Source of the DNA: Brevibacterium sp. p3-SID960
Lineage (GTDB): Bacteria > Actinomycetota > Actinomycetes > Actinomycetales > Brevibacteriaceae
Direction: 5' to 3'
DNA: 60,209 nucleotides
Assembly: GCF_025144725.1 (NCBI RefSeq)
Contig: NZ_JALXKS010000014.1
Span: forward strand, 1-60,209
Made by a program: the position numbers and the translations under genes
Shown here: positions 58,288-60,209 of the stretch, in pieces
Numbering within the stretch: position 1 is the first letter of the stretch
How the letters are laid out: each line of letters opens with the position of its first letter
The notes under the pieces: model-generated
What the model was told of the DNA's origin: nothing
Seen by the model: the letters and a program-made list of their open reading frames with translations, nothing else
The model's database searches: none

Positions 58288-59775
58288 GTGAACTTCTTCA
58301 CCTTCATCCCCGTCGAACCGGGATGGCCGCTGTGGGTGATCATCGCGCTCATCACCGTCGACTTCGTCATCCGCGTCGTCGCGCTGGGTGCGATCCCCTA
58401 CCGCCGCAAACCGTCGGTGGCCCTCGGCTGGCTGCTGGCGATCTTCCTCATCCCCTATATCGGGCTGCTGGCATTCTGGATGTTCGGATCCTCGAAGCTG
58501 CCGCGCAAGCGCCGGGAGATGCAGACGGAGATCAACTGGCTCATCAAGCATGAGACCGGCGGCCAGTCGATCCTCGGCCGCGACGACCACCTGCCCGAGC
58601 CGCTGTCGACGGCTGCGCAGCTGAACTACTCACTCGGCGCCCTGCCGATGGTCCACGGGAATGAGTTCACCCTCGAAGGCGACAACCACCAGTGCATGCT
58701 CGATATGGCCCGCGAGGTCGATCAGGCGCAGAAGTACGTGCACTTCGAGTTCTACATCGTCGCCATCGACGATGCCTCCCGGCCGCTGCTCGATGCGCTG
58801 CTGCGCGCTCACGCCCGGGGGGTGACGGTGCGCATCCTCATCGACCACGTCGGGTCGCTCGGCTACCCCGGGTATTCCGATCTCGTCAAGGAGCTCGACG
58901 CCTCGGGAGTGCCCTGGCGGCGCAGCCTGCCACTGCGGCCGTGGAAGGGCGAATACCAGCGCCCGGATCTGCGCAACCACCGCAAGATCCTCGTCATCGA
59001 CGGTGAGATCGCCTACACCGGCAGCCAGAACGTCATCCACCGCTCGTACAACAAGCGCACGAACCTGCGCAAGGGCTTCGAGTGGAAGGACCTGTCAGTG
59101 CGCTGCGCAGGACCGATCGTCGCCGAGCTCAACGCCGTGTTCGCCTCCGACTGGTACTCCGAGACCGGGGTCATCCTGTTCGAGGAGTTCGACACCGAAC
59201 TCGACCCGGTCCATGAGGGCGGGGCGATGGCGCAGGTGGTGCCCAGCGGGCCGGGCTTCGACCTGGAGAACAACCTGCGGCTGTTCAACCACCTCATCTA
59301 CAACGCCAATGAGCAGATCGTCATCTGCTCGCCGTACTTCGTACCCGATGAGTCGCTCATGCACGCACTCGTCACCGAGGCCCACTCCGGGGTCGACGTG
59401 CGCATCTACGTCGGGGCCACGAGCGATCACTGGGTGACGCAGAAGGCCCAGGAGTCCTACTACGCCGACCTGCTCGATGCCGGAGTGCAGATCTTCCAGT
59501 ACCACGAGCCGACCGTGCTGCACTCGAAGTTCCTCCTCATCGACGACGAGGTCACGATCATCGGTTCGTCGAACATGGACGCCAGATCCTTTGCGATGAA
59601 TCTCGAGGTCTCGATGTTCATCGTCGACCGCGCCTTCACACAGGCGATGTACGACCTCGAGACTGCCGACTACCGGGCCAACAGCGTCAAGGTCGACCGG
59701 CAGGAGTGGATGGAGCGCTCGGCGGGACAAAGGTACCTGGAAAACGTCTGCCGGCTGACGAGCTCGCTGCTCTAA
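58288..59775 (+). CDS. cls: Cardiolipin synthase, phospholipase D type
   Basis: 495 residues: two N-terminal membrane helices (PLDc_N domain), then two HKD motifs, NHRKILVIDG to TGSQN (about residue 230) and LHSKFLLIDD to GSSNMD (about residue 411). Condenses two phosphatidylglycerols or PG with CDP-diacylglycerol to cardiolipin. Actinobacteria more often use the CDP-alcohol type, so this PLD type is worth noting. GTG start is 8 bp after TAGGAT (58274-58279), probably leaderless. Confidence 0.92.
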   Translation: MNFFTFIPVEPGWPLWVIIALITVDFVIRVVALGAIPYRRKPSVALGWLLAIFLIPYIGLLAFWMFGSSKLPRKRREMQTEINWLIKHETGGQSILGRDDHLPEPLSTAAQLNYSLGALPMVHGNEFTLEGDNHQCMLDMAREVDQAQKYVHFEFYIVAIDDASRPLLDALLRAHARGVTVRILIDHVGSLGYPGYSDLVKELDASGVPWRRSLPLRPWKGEYQRPDLRNHRKILVIDGEIAYTGSQNVIHRSYNKRTNLRKGFEWKDLSVRCAGPIVAELNAVFASDWYSETGVILFEEFDTELDPVHEGGAMAQVVPSGPGFDLENNLRLFNHLIYNANEQIVICSPYFVPDESLMHALVTEAHSGVDVRIYVGATSDHWVTQKAQESYYADLLDAGVQIFQYHEPTVLHSKFLLIDDEVTIIGSSNMDARSFAMNLEVSMFIVDRAFTQAMYDLETADYRANSVKVDRQEWMERSAGQRYLENVCRLTSSLL

Positions 59776-59787
59776 AGGGTGCGGGCA

Positions 59788-59851
59788 GGTTTTCGGGCTG
59801 ACTGGTTTCGGGGCTGGCCGGTTCTGGGGCCTGTTGGTTCAGGGGCCTGCT
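59788..59851. repeat. 16-bp tandem repeat downstream of cls
   Basis: Four imperfect copies: GGTTTTCGGGCTGACT, GGTTTCGGGGCTGGCC, GGTTCTGGGGCCTGTT, GGTTCAGGGGCCTGCT. Followed by GTACAGCAGCTGGCTGG with some pairing potential, so it may help end cls transcripts. Confidence 0.75.
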
Positions 59852-59933
59852 GTACAGCAGCTGGCTGGAACCGGCTGTTGGGCTGGCGCTGCGGCCGGCT
59901 CTGAAGCTCGATCTCAGACCGTATGCGCATTCA

Positions 59934-60036
59934 TTGCAACATCGAGACGTTTGAATGTGGTAGTCAACGACTATGAAACCGCCAATTCGTCGTCGTTGAG
60001 TGCTGCATCGACGAGCGCGGATATTGCACTGAACGC
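59934..60036. repeat. Palindromic REP-like element, copy B
   Basis: Diverged copy of 40158-40273: GAATGTGGTAGTCAACGACT (59953-59972) faces GTCGTTGAGTGCTGCATC (59992-60009), followed by GACGAGCG and ATATTGCACTGAACG, matching ATGTTGCAGTGAACG in copy A. The rest of 59776-60209 shows no gene; its end (60098-60180) repeats CACCCCGGGCA several times. Confidence 0.75.
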
Positions 60037-60209
60037 GGTCGGCGCCGCAGGGTCTGCTTCCGCGGGGCCCAGCCGCCTGGCTGGCCGCCACTGAACCAGC
60101 CCGGGCCGCACCCCGCACCGGGCAGCCCACCCCAAGCAGAAGCACCCCGGGCAAACGCACCCCGGGCAGCCCACCTCAAGCAACAGCAACCCGCGGGTAG
60201 CGCAAATGC

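Noticed and set aside
59687..60160. Leftward frame at the window end
   Set aside because: Runs through palindromic and tandem repeats and the end of cls; low complexity and no motif.

Overview
The window is GC-rich (roughly two thirds G+C), densely coded and typical of a high-GC Gram-positive bacterium. Gene content (DUF4235, DUF4229 and DUF3817 proteins, a GCS2-type ligase, a fused OleBC protein, an LPXTG-anchored aminopeptidase, many start codons sitting directly behind a -10 element) points to Actinomycetota, Micrococcales, most likely Brevibacterium or a close relative. This is inferred from protein character only; no rRNA or tRNA gene was seen. It looks like ordinary chromosome: no phage, plasmid, complete insertion sequence or CRISPR array was recognised.

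Layout. 1-3.2 kb: glycine betaine/proline-type ABC importer. 3.7-6.6 kb: copper/heme group (membrane protein, PCu(A)C copper chaperone, Tat-exported DyP peroxidase). 6.6-10 kb: aroD, then an M20 deacylase coupled to an M24 protein resembling ectoine hydrolase. 10-13.4 kb: DUF4235, TauE/SafE exporter, aminodeoxychorismate lyase, ferritin-like/VIT1 metal transporter. 13.6-16.2 kb: sortase-anchored M28 aminopeptidase and a DUF3817 protein. 16.3-18.7 kb: N-acylamino acid racemase/OSBS-type enzyme with an M20 peptidase. 18.8-22.6 kb: glutamate-cysteine-ligase-like enzyme, aminotransferase, EamA exporter. 22.7-25.4 kb: SmtB-type zinc sensor and a trio of exported wall-hydrolase-like genes. 25.9-27.9 kb: propionyl-CoA synthetase. 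28.4-35.7 kb: oleA, fused oleBC and oleD (head-to-head long-chain olefin synthesis), followed by an overlapping ABC ATPase and membrane partner. 36-40 kb: repeat-tailed membrane protein, SDR, small hydrolase, hydroxy-acid oxidase, ThpR. 40.1-40.5 kb: intergenic repeats. 40.5-45.7 kb: pterin dehydratase, alcohol dehydrogenase, PoxB flanked by two decayed genes, enoyl-CoA hydratase. 45.8-49.6 kb: heterodimeric ABC exporter with one degenerate ATP site. 49.9-52.6 kb: two NUDIX enzymes and a MaoC-FabG pair. 52.8-55.1 kb: CopB-type copper ATPase behind a CsoR-like operator. 55.1-60.2 kb: IclR regulator, malic enzyme stub, FAD protein, tandem repeats, cardiolipin synthase, palindromic repeats.

Themes. 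Osmolytes (betaine uptake, possible ectoine breakdown), copper/iron/zinc handling, and acyl-chain metabolism (Ole, MaoC/FabG, PrpE, enoyl-CoA hydratase) recur. The most notable unit is the apparent five-gene ole plus ABC-transporter operon. A second feature is short repetitive DNA: several 16-25 bp tandem arrays, a GC-rich 21-mer found exactly three times, and a palindromic element in two copies about 20 kb apart. Gene decay shows as four or five stubs, several of which keep a good ribosome-binding site.
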